Positions 8,200-19,673 of a DNA stretch of 64,000 nt are shown one piece after another. Origin of the DNA: Streptomyces sp. NRRL S-37 (GTDB taxonomy: Bacteria > Actinomycetota > Actinomycetes > Streptomycetales > Streptomycetaceae); the NCBI RefSeq assembly GCF_000721605.1, contig NZ_JOIZ01000016.1:1-64000 (forward strand). The letters run 5' to 3'. Position 1 is the first letter of the stretch. Every line of letters begins with the position of its first letter. The notes beneath the pieces are model-generated. The model searched no databases. It was not told the DNA's origin and worked only from the letters and a program-made list of their open reading frames with translations. Both the position numbers and the translations under genes were made by a program.

Positions 8200-8883
8200 G
8201 TGAGAAGCAGCGGCGACGGTACGGCTGGGGGTGCCCCCGGACGCGGTTTCGGGGCGAGCGGGCCGTACCCTCCCCAGAGCTCCCGGCTCCGTCCGAGCGG
8301 GGGGCATCCCGCGCACGGCGGTGCGATCGACCAGGTTCCGCAGCGACCGACGGCTGTGCCGAGCAGCGGAGGGGCGACATCCATGGCGTCCGAGGAGATC
8401 GGCTACCGGGGGCCCACGGCCTGCGCCGCCGCCGGCATCACCTACCGGCAGCTCGACTACTGGGCCCGTACGGGCCTGGTCGAACCGAGCGTGCGGCCGG
8501 CCCACGGATCGGGCACGCAGCGGCTCTACAGCTTCCGTGACGTCGTCGTGCTCAAGATCGTCAAGCGGTTCCTGGACACGGGCGTCTCCCTGCAGAACAT
8601 CCGCACCGCGGTCCGGCATCTGGGTGAGCGCGGCTTCAGCGACCTGGAGCGCATGACGCTGATGAGCGACGGGGCCACGGTCTACGAGTGCACCTCGCCC
8701 GACGAGGTGCACGCCCTGCTCCAGGGTGGCCAGGGCGTCTTCGGCATCGCCGTGGGCGTGGTGTGGCGGGACGTGGAGAGCGCGCTGTCCCAGCTGCACG
8801 GGGAGCGCGTCGACACCGGGGAGACGCTGGTCGGGCACAACCCGATGGACGAGCTGGCGCGGCGGCGGAACAAGGCGGTCTGA
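8200..8883 (+). CDS. MerR family transcriptional regulator
   Basis: 227 residues from the GTG at 8200, with GGAGG at 8189-8193. The first 65 residues are Gly/Pro/Ser-rich and disordered. A MerR winged helix follows (about 66-140) with GYRGPTACAAAGITYRQLDY and HGSGTQRLYSFRDVVVLKIV. The C-terminal part has no metal-binding cysteine cluster. The family is conserved near FtsR-like and BFN genes in actinobacteria; its target is unknown. Part of the disordered N-terminus (8281-8305) is encoded by a dispersed repeat also found at 30021. Likely autoregulated through the palindromes upstream. Confidence 0.8.
   Translation: MRSSGDGTAGGAPGRGFGASGPYPPQSSRLRPSGGHPAHGGAIDQVPQRPTAVPSSGGATSMASEEIGYRGPTACAAAGITYRQLDYWARTGLVEPSVRPAHGSGTQRLYSFRDVVVLKIVKRFLDTGVSLQNIRTAVRHLGERGFSDLERMTLMSDGATVYECTSPDEVHALLQGGQGVFGIAVGVVWRDVESALSQLHGERVDTGETLVGHNPMDELARRRNKAV
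8281..8305. repeat. Dispersed 25-bp repeat, copy 1 (inside a coding region)
   Basis: A 25-bp segment starting TCCCGGCTCCG and ending GCGGGGGGC matches 30021-30045 at 23 of 25 positions. Here it encodes part of the disordered N-terminus of the MerR protein. Confidence 0.7.
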
Positions 8884-8912
8884 GGCCGTCCGGGGCCGCC
8901 CGGGAGCGGCCG

Positions 8913-8935
8913 TTGTCAGTGGCGTAGGGCAGCAT
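8913..8935 (+). promoter_or_regulatory. DNA-damage-type (RecA-NDp/PafBC) promoter of dinB
   Basis: TTGTCAGTG (8913-8921), 8 bp, then CAGCAT (8930-8935). This fits the LexA-independent actinobacterial damage promoter TTGTCRGTG-N8-TANNNT except for C in place of T at the first -10 base. The start codon is 7 nt further on, so the mRNA may be leaderless. Confidence 0.6.
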
Positions 8936-8942
8936 CGGAGAT

Positions 8943-10334
8943 GTGAGATCCGCGCCCACGATCCTGCACCTCGACATGGACGCCTTCTTCGCCTCGGTGG
9001 AGCAGGCGTCCAAACCGAGCCTGCGCGGGAAAGCGGTCGTCGTGGGCGGGCTCGGGCCGCGGGGTGTGGTGGCCACCGCCTCGTACGAGGCGCGGATCTT
9101 CGGTGTCCACTCGGCGATGCCCATGGCGCAGGCCCGGCGACGCGCGCCGAACGCCGCGTACCTGGTGCCGAGGTTCGCTCTCTACCGGTCGGTCAGCGAG
9201 CAGGTGATGGGGTTGCTGCGGGCCCTGTCACCGCTGGTGGAGCCGCTCAGCCTGGACGAGGCGTTCGTGGACCTGGAGGCCGGCGGCACAGCCTGGGACG
9301 AGCGGTCGGCGCGGCTGGCCGGGGCGAAGCTGCGCGCGGACATACGGGCGGTCACGGGGCTCACCGGGTCGGTGGGGCTCGCGGCCTCCAAGATGCTGGC
9401 GAAGATCGCCTCGGAGCAGGCGAAGCCGGACGGACTGGTGCTGATCGAGCCGGGCACGGAGCGGGCCCTGCTGGGGCCGCTGCCGGTCCGCACCCTGCCG
9501 GGCGTCGGACCGGCGACCGGTGACCATCTGCGGCGGGCGGGGATCCACACGGTCGGCGAGCTCGCCGAGGCCGGGGAGGACGAGCTCGTACGGCTGCTGG
9601 GCAAGGCCCACGGCCACGCGCTGTTCGCGATGGCACTGGCCCGGGACGAGCGGCCGGTGGTGGCCGAGCGGGAGACCAAGTCGGTCTCGGTCGAGGACAC
9701 GTACGACGTGGACATCCACGACCGAGTGCGGGTGGGGACGGAGGTGCGGCGGCTCGCGGACCGGTGCGTGCGCAGGCTGCGGGAGGCGGGTCTGTCGGGG
9801 CGGACCATCGTGCTGAAGGTGCGCCGGTACGACTTCTCGACCCTCACCCGGTCCGAGACGCTGCGGGGCCCCACGGACGATCCGGCGGTGGTGCGGGAGG
9901 CGGCCGCGCGGCTGCTGGACTCGGTCGACACGACCGGCGGGGTACGGCTGCTGGGCGTCGGGGTCAGCGGGCTGGCCGACTACACGCAGGAGGACCTGTT
10001 CGCGCAGGCGGCGGGCGTACCCGCCGACGACCTCCCGCGCGAGGAGGCCGAGGCCGTGCCCGCGCCGGAGCCGGAGACGCCCGCCGAGCGGCGCTGGCCG
10101 GCGGGGCACGACGTACGGCACGCCGTGTACGGGCACGGATGGGTGCAGGGCAGCGGGCTGGGCCGGGTCACGGCGCGCTTCGAGACGCCCGGCTCGGAGC
10201 CGGGCCGGGTGAGGACCTTCCGCGTCGACGACCCGGCTCTGCAGCCGGCGCAGCCGCTGCCGCTGGTGTCCCGGGGACCCGGGGAGGACGAGGGCGCGGA
10301 GACCGGTGGAGGGATGCGGACGGAGAGCCGGTGA
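8943..10334 (+). CDS. dinB: DNA polymerase IV (Y-family translesion polymerase)
   Basis: 463 residues. Catalytic carboxylates are visible: D11 and D13 in LHLDMDAFFASVE, and D105-E106 in PLSLDEAFVDLEAG. Palm, fingers and thumb occupy about 1-235, with the helix-hairpin-helix VRTLPGVGPATGDHLRRAG inside. The little finger spans about 240-345, and an actinobacterial tail of about 110 residues follows. It copies past lesions at low fidelity. The GTG start follows a damage-type promoter. Confidence 0.92.
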   Translation: MRSAPTILHLDMDAFFASVEQASKPSLRGKAVVVGGLGPRGVVATASYEARIFGVHSAMPMAQARRRAPNAAYLVPRFALYRSVSEQVMGLLRALSPLVEPLSLDEAFVDLEAGGTAWDERSARLAGAKLRADIRAVTGLTGSVGLAASKMLAKIASEQAKPDGLVLIEPGTERALLGPLPVRTLPGVGPATGDHLRRAGIHTVGELAEAGEDELVRLLGKAHGHALFAMALARDERPVVAERETKSVSVEDTYDVDIHDRVRVGTEVRRLADRCVRRLREAGLSGRTIVLKVRRYDFSTLTRSETLRGPTDDPAVVREAAARLLDSVDTTGGVRLLGVGVSGLADYTQEDLFAQAAGVPADDLPREEAEAVPAPEPETPAERRWPAGHDVRHAVYGHGWVQGSGLGRVTARFETPGSEPGRVRTFRVDDPALQPAQPLPLVSRGPGEDEGAETGGGMRTESR

Positions 10335-10344
10335 GCGGGGCGGA

Positions 10345-10719
10345 TCAGGCCGGCTTGTCGTTCCCGGCGAGTTTGCCGAAGTCGCGGTCCGGGAGGGGAG
10401 GGGGAGCGGCGAGGTCCAGGCCGTAGTGGTGGTAGAGCTGGAGTTCCTGTTCGGGGGAGAGATGGCGGCCCACGCCGAAGTCGGGTGCGTCCTTGATGAG
10501 GGCGCGTTCGAAGGGGACGTGGAGGGCGCCGTCGATGAGTTCGCTGGGTTCCAGGGGGACGAAGGCGTCCCTGCTGAACAGGCCGGTGCGTATCGCCGCC
10601 CACTCCGGTACGCCGGTGGCGTCGTCGAGGTAGATCTCGTCGATGGTGCCGATCCGGGTTCCGTTGCGGTCGAACGCCTTGCGGCCGATCAGGTGGCGCG
10701 GATCGATGTCGGTCTGCAC
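10345..10719 (-). CDS. PRC-barrel domain protein
   Basis: 124 residues from the GTG at 10719, preceded on its strand by GGAGGG. A PRC-barrel occupies residues about 5-75 (HLIGRKAFDRNGTRIGTID, then ATGVPEWAAIRTGLF). The rest resembles the C-terminal part of actinobacterial stress-related PRC-barrel proteins, with SPEQELQLYHHYGL. PRC-barrels bind RNA or protein partners; no function is established for this group. It converges on dinB and diverges from the glycine riboswitch. Confidence 0.8.
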   Translation of the reverse strand: MQTDIDPRHLIGRKAFDRNGTRIGTIDEIYLDDATGVPEWAAIRTGLFSRDAFVPLEPSELIDGALHVPFERALIKDAPDFGVGRHLSPEQELQLYHHYGLDLAAPPPLPDRDFGKLAGNDKPA

Positions 10720-10839
10720 AGGCCCTCCATTGGTCGCAAACTCATCCGTAAGCACTACAGAACGGCACAATCGGCTGGACGGCCACTCGAAGGTTCTGGT
10801 GCGGTGCTCGCTGGTACGCTGGCAAACGGCTGCTGACCC

Positions 10840-11037
10840 CGTGCGGGAGAGCCCTCCGGACGTCATCGGAGGCGCCGAAGGAGCAAATCCTCCCCGGAAT
10901 CTCTCAGGCACACGTACCGCACGGACGAGGTCACTCTGGAAAGCAGGGCGGGTGTCGACGGCTTCCGCTCTCACCGACGGTGAAAGCCGGGCGCCTTCGG
11001 GCCGTCCGGTGAAGCTCTCAGGTCGAGATGACAGAGG
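10840..11037 (+). ncRNA. Tandem glycine riboswitch
   Basis: Two consecutive glycine aptamers lie in the leader of gcvP. Aptamer 1 (about 10841-10922) contains GTGCGGGAGAG, CGCCGAAGGAGCAA and AATCTCTCAGGCA. Aptamer 2 (about 10933-11037) contains GAAAGCCGGGC, AGCTCTCAGG and GACAGAGGGGG. The paired aptamers with a short linker and the gcv target make this a secure call. Glycine binding is known to switch on cleavage-system genes. The mechanism here could be translational, because the gcvP ribosome site (AGGAGG at 11089-11094) lies downstream. Confidence 0.93.
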
Positions 11038-11103
11038 GGGAGGCCGTTCGGGCACCCGCGCCGTGGTGCCCCTCGAAGGTCGTCGGACCAGGAGGCCTCC
11101 TCA

Positions 11104-13989
<2,886 letters not shown>

Positions 13990-13997
13990 CACACACT

Positions 13998-14027
13998 GAA
14001 GGGGGCCCTTTGCGGAGGGCCCCCTTC
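13998..14027. terminator. Bidirectional terminator between gcvP and modC
   Basis: A perfect 12-bp inverted repeat (13998-14009 with 14016-14027) has a 6-nt loop and lies between convergent genes. Confidence 0.88.
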
Positions 14028-14029
14028 GG

Positions 14030-15112
14030 CTACGCCGGGTACGCGTGGGTCTGCGCCGCCTTGACCGCCGCCCAGACCGTCGCGCCCGGACGCAGGTCGA
14101 GTTCGGCCGCGGCGACCGCGGTGAGGTCGGAGGCCAGGGCGAGCTCGCCGGTGAGCTCCGCGCGGATCTGATCCCCGTGGGTCTCCAGACCGGCGACCTC
14201 GCAGCGCCAGAGGTTGCGGGCGCTGGAGCCGGTCGGCCGGTCCCGGTACAGGGTGACGGCGCCGGGCGGGAACGCCACGAACGCGGGCCCGGAGAGGTCC
14301 TCCGTGGTGCTCACGGCGGGACCCGCGTCGAGCCGCACCGTGTGGCCGTCGGCCCGCCCGCGGTACAGGTTGAGGCCGACGAGCTGGGCGATGTACTCGG
14401 TACGCGGGTGGCGGGCGATGTCGGGGGGTGTGCCCTCCTGCACGATCCGGCCCCGCTCCACGACGACCAGGCGGTCGGCGAGCACCATGGCGTCCAGCGG
14501 GTCGTGCGTGACCAGGACGGCGACGGCCTCGAAGGCGGCCAGATGGCGGCGGAGCTGCGCGCGCACCTCCAGCCGGGTGCGGGCGTCCAGGGCGGCGAGC
14601 GGTTCGTCCAGGAGCAGCAGCCGGGGACGGGTGGCCAGGGCGCGGGCGAGGGCCACCCGCTGGGCCTGGCCGCCGGACAGCCGCCGGGGCTTGGCGCCCG
14701 CGTGCTCGGCCAGCCCCATGCGGTCGAGCCACTCGGCGGCCTGGGCGCGTGCCTCCGCCTTGCCGGCGCCCCGGCAGCGCGGTCCGAAGGCCACGTTGTC
14801 GAGGGCGGTCAGGTGCGGGAAGAGCAGATAGTCCTGGAAGACGACACCCACCGGGCGGGACTCCGGCGGGGTGTGGCGCAGATCCACGCCGTCCAGCCGC
14901 AGGTGCCCGGCGCCGAGCGGGGCGAGGCCTGCCAGGGCGCGCAGGGCGGTGGTCTTGCCGGCCCCGTTCGGGCCCAGCAGGGCGACGACGTCACCGGGCG
15001 CGGCGGTCAGCGCGACGTCCAGGCGGAAGGAGCCGCGGTCCACGACGAGGTGTGCGTCGAGCCCTTCGGCGGCCGGGCCCGGTGTCTTCCCGGCATTCTT
15101 CGGCACGGCCAT
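14030..15112 (-). CDS. modC: Molybdate ABC transporter ATP-binding protein
   Basis: 360 residues. Walker A is GPNGAGKT (47-54), the signature LSGGQAQRVALARAL lies near 145-159, and Walker B LLLLDEPLAALD follows. The C-terminal 110 residues form a TOBE/Mop-type regulatory domain, as in ModC. The enzyme energises molybdate uptake. It is the third gene of modABC and overlaps modB by one base (TGATG), indicating translational coupling. Tungstate or sulfate transport is less likely because of the Mop-type partner gene nearby. Confidence 0.9.
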   Translation of the reverse strand: MAVPKNAGKTPGPAAEGLDAHLVVDRGSFRLDVALTAAPGDVVALLGPNGAGKTTALRALAGLAPLGAGHLRLDGVDLRHTPPESRPVGVVFQDYLLFPHLTALDNVAFGPRCRGAGKAEARAQAAEWLDRMGLAEHAGAKPRRLSGGQAQRVALARALATRPRLLLLDEPLAALDARTRLEVRAQLRRHLAAFEAVAVLVTHDPLDAMVLADRLVVVERGRIVQEGTPPDIARHPRTEYIAQLVGLNLYRGRADGHTVRLDAGPAVSTTEDLSGPAFVAFPPGAVTLYRDRPTGSSARNLWRCEVAGLETHGDQIRAELTGELALASDLTAVAAAELDLRPGATVWAAVKAAQTHAYPA

Positions 15113-15939
15113 CAGACGGCCCTCATCCAGCGGTCCCGCAACCCGGCCAGTACGGCGACGGACACCGCCAGCAGGACCAGGCTGAGGGCGATGGCGGCGG
15201 CCGGGTCGTTCTGCAGGGCGAGGTAGACCGCGAGCGGCATGGTCTGGGTGCGGCCGGGGAAGTTGCCGGCGAAGGTGATCGTCGCGCCGAACTCCCCGAG
15301 GGCCCGCGCCCAGGCCAGTACGGCACCGGCCGCGACGCCGGGGGCGATCAGCGGCAGCGTGACCCGGCGGAACGCGGTGAAGCGGGAGGCGCCCAGGGTG
15401 GTGGCCGCCTCCTCGTAGCGCGGGTCGGCGGCCCGCAGCGTGCCCTCGACGCTGATGACGAGGAACGGCATCGCCACGAACGTCTCGGCGAGGACGACGC
15501 CCGTGGTGGTGAAGGGCAGGGTGATGCCGAACCAGGCGTCCAGCCACTGGCCGACGACGCCGTTGCGGCCCAGGGCGAGCAGCAGGGCGACACCGCCCAC
15601 CACCGGGGGCAGCACCAGCGGGAGCGTCACCAGGGCGCGGACCAGACCCCGGCCGGGGAAGTCCGTACGGGCCAGCAGCCACGCCAGCGGAACGCCGACG
15701 ACCAGGCTCAGCGCGGTCGCCGTCGTGGCGCACAGCAGCGACAGGCGCAGCGCCTCCCACACCCCGGGGCTGGTCAGCTGCCCGGGGAGGTCCCGCCAGG
15801 GGGCGCGCAGGAGGAGGGCGAGGAGGGGCACCAGGAGGAACGCCATACCCAGGAGGGCGGGCGCGAGGAGGGCGAGGGGGACACCGCGGCCGGGGGCGCG
15901 GGGGCGTGCCTTCCGGGGGGTTTCCCGGCCGTCGGTCAT
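15112..15939 (-). CDS. modB: Molybdate ABC transporter permease
   Basis: 275 residues with about six membrane helices. The permease EAA motif region reads EEAATTLGASRFTAFRRVTLPLIAPG, the loop that contacts ModC. ALGEFGATITFAGNFPGRTQTMPLA is typical of ModB and CysT permeases. It overlaps modA by 4 nt (ATGA) and modC by 1 nt. Confidence 0.9.
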   Translation of the reverse strand: MTDGRETPRKARPRAPGRGVPLALLAPALLGMAFLLVPLLALLLRAPWRDLPGQLTSPGVWEALRLSLLCATTATALSLVVGVPLAWLLARTDFPGRGLVRALVTLPLVLPPVVGGVALLLALGRNGVVGQWLDAWFGITLPFTTTGVVLAETFVAMPFLVISVEGTLRAADPRYEEAATTLGASRFTAFRRVTLPLIAPGVAAGAVLAWARALGEFGATITFAGNFPGRTQTMPLAVYLALQNDPAAAIALSLVLLAVSVAVLAGLRDRWMRAV

Positions 15940-16730
15940 GGCTTCAGGAATCCCGCCTCGGCCAGGACCTTCTGGCCCTGCGCGGACTTCACCAGCGCCA
16001 CGAACGCCTTCGCCGCCGACGGATTGGGCGCGTTCTCGAGCCGGGCGATCGGATAGTCGTTGACGGCCTCGGCGGACTCCGGGAATTCCACGCCCTCCAC
16101 CTTGTCACCGGCCGCCCTCACATCCGTGCGGTACACGAGGGCGGCGTCGGCCTCCTTCAGCCGGACCTTCGTCAGGGCGCTCTTGACGTCCTGCTCGTAC
16201 GAGACCGGCTTCAGCTCGACGCCGCCGGCGGTGAGGGCGGTCCGCGCGGCGGCTCCGCAGGGCACCGTCTCGTCGCACAGCACGACCTTGAGGCCGGACG
16301 CGGTCAGGTCCTCGAGGGAGTCGATCGCGTGCGGGTTGCCCGGCGTAGTGGCGATCTCCAGCCGGTTGCGGACGAACGTGCTCGGGCTGCCCGCCGTGAG
16401 CCCCTCGTCCGTGACGAGCTTCATCGTCTTCGCGCTGGCCGCCGCGAAGACGTCGGCCGGGGCACCGCTGTTGATGCCGGCGGCCAGGCCGTCGCTGCCG
16501 CCGAAGTTGAAGGTGACCTCGGTCCCCGGGTGCTCCTTCTCGAACCGCTCGCCCAGCGTCGTGAAGCTCTCCTTCAGCGAGGCGGCCGCGAAGACGGTGA
16601 CCGTGCCGGTGACGCCCTGCCCGCCGGACGCCGGCGAGCCCGAGCCGGACGCGGAACAGGCGCTCAGCATCAGTACGGCGGCGGCTGTCCCGGCACCGGC
16701 GATCCGAAGGGTCCCATGCGAACGGGGCAT
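15936..16730 (-). CDS. modA: Molybdate-binding lipoprotein
   Basis: 264 residues. A lipoprotein signal ends in LMLSAC, with the lipidated Cys near residue 25. The mature protein begins with VTVFAAASLKESFTTLGERFE, where the AASL serine contacts the oxyanion, followed by FNFGGSDGLAAGINSGAPADVFAAA. It captures molybdate outside the membrane and delivers it to ModB. First gene of modABC; 151 nt separate it from the HTH-Mop gene upstream, which is on the same strand. Confidence 0.92.
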   Translation of the reverse strand: MPRSHGTLRIAGAGTAAAVLMLSACSASGSGSPASGGQGVTGTVTVFAAASLKESFTTLGERFEKEHPGTEVTFNFGGSDGLAAGINSGAPADVFAAASAKTMKLVTDEGLTAGSPSTFVRNRLEIATTPGNPHAIDSLEDLTASGLKVVLCDETVPCGAAARTALTAGGVELKPVSYEQDVKSALTKVRLKEADAALVYRTDVRAAGDKVEGVEFPESAEAVNDYPIARLENAPNPSAAKAFVALVKSAQGQKVLAEAGFLKP

Positions 16731-16881
16731 GTCGGAGCACTCCCTCTGCGGGTCTGCGGAAGAGCCCGCAACGCCCTCCCGCTACGCCGATCATACTGGC
16801 GCGTCTGCAAGGCGTTCACCCGATGTCGCATCGCATGAGCCAGGGAAAGTGGTCAGGGGGTACGCATGTGCGTCTCCATCG

Positions 16882-17277
16882 TCAGGTGCGGTCGATATGG
16901 ACGTTCGTCGACTTCACGCGGGCCGTGGCCTCCATGCCGACCTCCAGCCCCAGTTCCTCGACGGCCTCCCGGGTGAGCAGCGAGACGAGGCGGTGCGGGC
17001 CGGCCTGGATCTCGACCTGGGCGGCGACGTCGCCGAGCTTGATCGCGGTGACGATGCCGGGGAAGGCGTTGCGGGCGGAGGTGTACGGAGTGCCCTCCTC
17101 GACGGCGCCGGCCCTGGCGAGTTCGACGGAGAACGCCGCCAGGGCCCGCCCGTCGACGAGCCGGCGTCCGCTGTCGTCGCGGTGGGTGGTGATACGTCCC
17201 GCGTCCGCCCAGCGGCGGGCGGTGTCCGGGCTCACGCCGAGCAGCCTCGCTGCCTGGCCGATCGTGTAGGACTGCAT
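16882..17277 (-). CDS. HTH-Mop protein, candidate molybdate-responsive regulator
   Basis: 131 residues from the ATG at 17277. Residues 1-55 form an excisionase/MerR-type helix-turn-helix (YTIGQAARLLGVSPDTARRWADAG). Residues about 62-131 are a single Mop/TOBE domain (SARNAFPGIVTAIKLGDVAAQVEI), which binds molybdate. This domain pair is seen in proteins linked to mod genes. It lies directly upstream of modABC on the same strand, so it probably controls uptake or stores molybdate; that role is inferred. A -10-like TATCGT ends 7 nt before the ATG, suggesting a leaderless start. Confidence 0.82.
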   Translation of the reverse strand: MQSYTIGQAARLLGVSPDTARRWADAGRITTHRDDSGRRLVDGRALAAFSVELARAGAVEEGTPYTSARNAFPGIVTAIKLGDVAAQVEIQAGPHRLVSLLTREAVEELGLEVGMEATARVKSTNVHIDRT

Positions 17278-17308
17278 GCCGGTCACGATAGGTGGTGCCG
17301 GAGGCGCC

Positions 17309-18340
17309 TCAGCCCCGCTCGGCGGGAGCGGCCGTGCTCGCCCGGACGACGAGGTCCGTGCCCAGTTCCACACGGGGGGAGTCCGGCTGTTCGCCACGGG
17401 TGAGACGGAGCACCGTACGGACGGCGAGTTTGCCCATGTCGGCCAGGGGCTGGCGGACGGTGGTCAGCGGCGGCGCCGACCAGCGGACCTCCGGAAGGTC
17501 GTCGAAGCCGACCACGCTCATGTCCTCCGGGACCCTGAGCCCCCGGCCGCGCAGCGCCTCGATCGCCCCCAGCGCCATCTGGTCGCTGGCCGCGAACACC
17601 GCGGTCGGCGGCTCCGGCAGGTCCAGCAGGGCGTTGCACCCCGCGAAGCCGGCCTCCGGGCGGAAGTCACCGGGGACGATCAGCGATGCGTCGAGCGTGA
17701 TGCCGGCGCCCTCGAGGGCCGCCCGGTAGCCGTCGAGCCGCGCGCGTGCGCAGAGCAGACGCGACGGCCCGGCGATCAGCCCGATCCTGCGGTGTCCCAG
17801 GGCCAGCAGGTGTTCGGTCGCGGCCATGCCGCCCGACCAGTTGGCGGCGCCGATGGTCGGCACGTCCGCGGCGGGGAAGCCGGCCGGGTCCACGACCACC
17901 AGCGGGACGCCCAGGATCTGCAACTCCTCGTGCAGTGTGTTCATCGCGGAGGTCACGAGGATGACGCCGTCGGACGCGCGCGCCCGCAGATTGCGCGTCC
18001 ACTCCCGGGCGTCGCCGGAGCGTCCGTGGATCGCCGATACCACCGTGCCCGCCCCGGCCGCGTGGGCGGCCTCCTCGACACCGCGGATGATCTCCACCGC
18101 CCAGGGGCTGCCGAGGTCGTTGAAGACCAGGTCGAGCAGGACCGCGCGCGAGGTGGAGGCGTTGGGGCGCTTGCGGTAGCCATGACGGCGCAGCAGGTCC
18201 TCGACCCGGGCGCGGGTTTCCGGGGAGACGTCGGAACGGCCGTTGACCACGCGGGAGACGGTCGGCACGGAGACGCCGGCCTGCCGGGCGATCTCCGTGA
18301 TCGTGACTCTGCCCCCGGCGTCGGCCTCATGTGCTGCCAC
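17309..18340 (-). CDS. LacI family transcriptional regulator
   Basis: About 343 residues from the GTG at 18340, which has GGAGG at good spacing; a GTG at 18349 is closer to that site and less likely. The LacI helix-turn-helix VTITEIARQAGVSVPTVSRVVNG is followed by the periplasmic-binding-protein fold, with GHRRIGLIAGP and PEDMSVVGFDDLPEVRWSAPPLTTVRQP. It probably represses a sugar-utilisation gene, but no such gene is adjacent, so the effector cannot be named. A CGAAACTTCC/CTTCCGGAAAG element upstream is a possible autoregulatory site. Confidence 0.85.
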   Translation of the reverse strand: MAAHEADAGGRVTITEIARQAGVSVPTVSRVVNGRSDVSPETRARVEDLLRRHGYRKRPNASTSRAVLLDLVFNDLGSPWAVEIIRGVEEAAHAAGAGTVVSAIHGRSGDAREWTRNLRARASDGVILVTSAMNTLHEELQILGVPLVVVDPAGFPAADVPTIGAANWSGGMAATEHLLALGHRRIGLIAGPSRLLCARARLDGYRAALEGAGITLDASLIVPGDFRPEAGFAGCNALLDLPEPPTAVFAASDQMALGAIEALRGRGLRVPEDMSVVGFDDLPEVRWSAPPLTTVRQPLADMGKLAVRTVLRLTRGEQPDSPRVELGTDLVVRASTAAPAERG

Positions 18341-18365
18341 TTGCCCCACCTCCGTGACGGAACCC

Positions 18366-18393
18366 GCGAAACTTCCAGGAGTCTTCCGGAAAG
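18366..18393. promoter_or_regulatory. Possible LacI-family operator
   Basis: CGAAACTTCC followed by CTTCCGGAAAG lies 26-53 bp upstream of the LacI start. It resembles the CGAAA-N-TTTCG operators of Streptomyces sugar repressors, though the second arm is imperfect. Confidence 0.35.
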
Positions 18394-18444
18394 CGGGCGT
18401 CCGTGGGAAGGCGTCGCGGGACCGGCTCTTGGCGGAGGGGCCGG

Positions 18445-18536
18445 CCGGTCACCCCTCCCACGTGCCGGACCACGGTGGGTGACCGGTCCCGGACACGCGT
18501 CGGGGCCGGCGCGCAGAAGGTCCTGCGTCCGGCCCC
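18445..18536 (-). terminator. Two hairpins after the DUF5999 gene
   Basis: CCGGTCACCC pairs with GGGTGACCGG (18445-18454 with 18477-18486). GGGGCCGG pairs with CCGGCCCC (18502-18509 with 18529-18536) and contains an inner CGCAG/CTGCG stem. They lie downstream of the minus-strand DUF5999 gene and upstream of the LacI gene. Confidence 0.6.
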
Positions 18537-18573
18537 TCGTCGCCTCGGGCGGCCCCGTTCCGCCCGGTCGTGC

Positions 18574-18774
18574 TCAGGCGGTGGTCAGGCTGGCGTCCCG
18601 GGGACGCTGCGGGGCGATGACCCTGCCGTCGGGCAGGAGTTCACCGGTGTCCTCGAAGAACACGACACCGTTGCACAGCAGGCTCCACCCCTGCTCCGGG
18701 TGGTGCGCCACGAGACGGGCGGATTCCCGGTCGGCGGAGTCTGCTGAGGGGCACGGTGGCTGGTGCTGGCACAT
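18574..18774 (-). CDS. DUF5999 family small protein
   Basis: 66 residues beginning MCQHQPPCPSADSADRE, the hallmark of DUF5999, which is widespread in Streptomyces. It continues with ARLVAHHPEQGWSLLCNGVV and ends in a short tail. The paired Cys and His at the start could bind a metal. No function is known. An in-frame ATG at 18849 would add 25 residues (MNEASRRGTETT...), but the family start favours 18774. Confidence 0.75.
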   Translation of the reverse strand: MCQHQPPCPSADSADRESARLVAHHPEQGWSLLCNGVVFFEDTGELLPDGRVIAPQRPRDASLTTA

Positions 18775-19040
18775 GGGTGGGATCTCTCGCTCTGTGGTGA
18801 TCTGTGAGTCGGCTGTCGTTTCAGTTCCGCGGCGTGAAGCTTCGTTCATGGCCGCCCCCCGTTGTGATAAGTCGGTCGGAAACCAGTGTTGCCCCGTGGG
18901 CGAGGATCCGCAGGGATTTCGCGGCACCGCTCCTCACAGCTTGAGGACGCGTCACCCGCGCGGACGGTTCATCCCAACTGCACTGTCACTTCGGGTGGTT
19001 CGCCGTGGCCGGATGAGGCTAGTCCGTCCGGGAGACACGT
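18775..19040. other. Intergenic stretch upstream of the DUF5999 gene
   Basis: Apart from the possible 25-codon N-terminal extension of the DUF5999 protein (to 18849) and a -10-like TTATCA on the minus strand near 18867-18872, I see no gene or clear site here. Confidence 0.4.
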
Positions 19041-19077
19041 GTGCCCCGCCGCGTCGGGGGTCCGGGCGGCGGGGCAC
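19041..19077 (-). terminator. Hairpin terminator
   Basis: An 11-bp perfect inverted repeat (19041-19051 with 19067-19077) lies 11 bp beyond the stop of the minus-strand gene starting at 19673. Confidence 0.65.
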
Positions 19078-19088
19078 GGGGTGAACGC

Positions 19089-19673
19089 TCAGGCGGACGA
19101 GCCGAGCAGGCGGGTCGGTGCCACCCGGTGCGTCAGGACCGGGAGCAGGTCGGTGAACCGGTGCGGGCGGTGGGCCGCGATGCCGGGCGGCGCCGGGGCG
19201 AGCGGGACGAGCAGATCGGTGGCGGCCGGGTGTCCGGTGGCGCTGTCCGCGGTGGGATCGCCGTGCAGCCAGAGCGCCAGCATGTAGAGGCTCGGCACCG
19301 ACAGCAGCCGGGGCTGGTACGGCTGTGTCATGGCCTCGGCCTGGCGCAGCGCGAGCTCGGTGGAGGTGATGTAGGGGCCCTCGAAGAAGCGGGAGAACGT
19401 CCAGCCGTCGGCGGTGGGCACAGTGTCCGCGGCGGCCACCGCGCGGTCGCCGGTGCGGATCAGGAAACGCCAGCCGGCCAGCCGGGTCGAGGTCCCGTCG
19501 TCGGGGGTGGTCCGGTCCAGGACGTGCACGGGAAGGGGCAGCTCGGGTGAGACGGGTCCCTGGGTGACGAGCAGGGAGGGGGTTCGGGCTTCGCGGACCG
19601 CGGTCGGCGAGGAGAGCGCGGTCAGGACGGAACGCAGTGCGGGCGCGGGAGCCGGGGGAACATGCAGCGGCAT
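19089..19673 (-). CDS. Conserved hypothetical protein
   Basis: 194 residues from the ATG at 19673, which has GAGAGG upstream on its strand; an ATG at 19700 is an alternative. Codon use is typical of the chromosome. The N-terminus is Pro/Ala-rich. The middle holds WRFLIRTGDRAVAAADTVP and FFEGPYITSTELALRQAEAM, and the end LPVLTHRVAPTRLLG. There is no signal peptide or membrane segment. I do not recognise the family, but it reads like a lineage-conserved Streptomyces protein. Confidence 0.6.
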   Translation of the reverse strand: MPLHVPPAPAPALRSVLTALSSPTAVREARTPSLLVTQGPVSPELPLPVHVLDRTTPDDGTSTRLAGWRFLIRTGDRAVAAADTVPTADGWTFSRFFEGPYITSTELALRQAEAMTQPYQPRLLSVPSLYMLALWLHGDPTADSATGHPAATDLLVPLAPAPPGIAAHRPHRFTDLLPVLTHRVAPTRLLGSSA

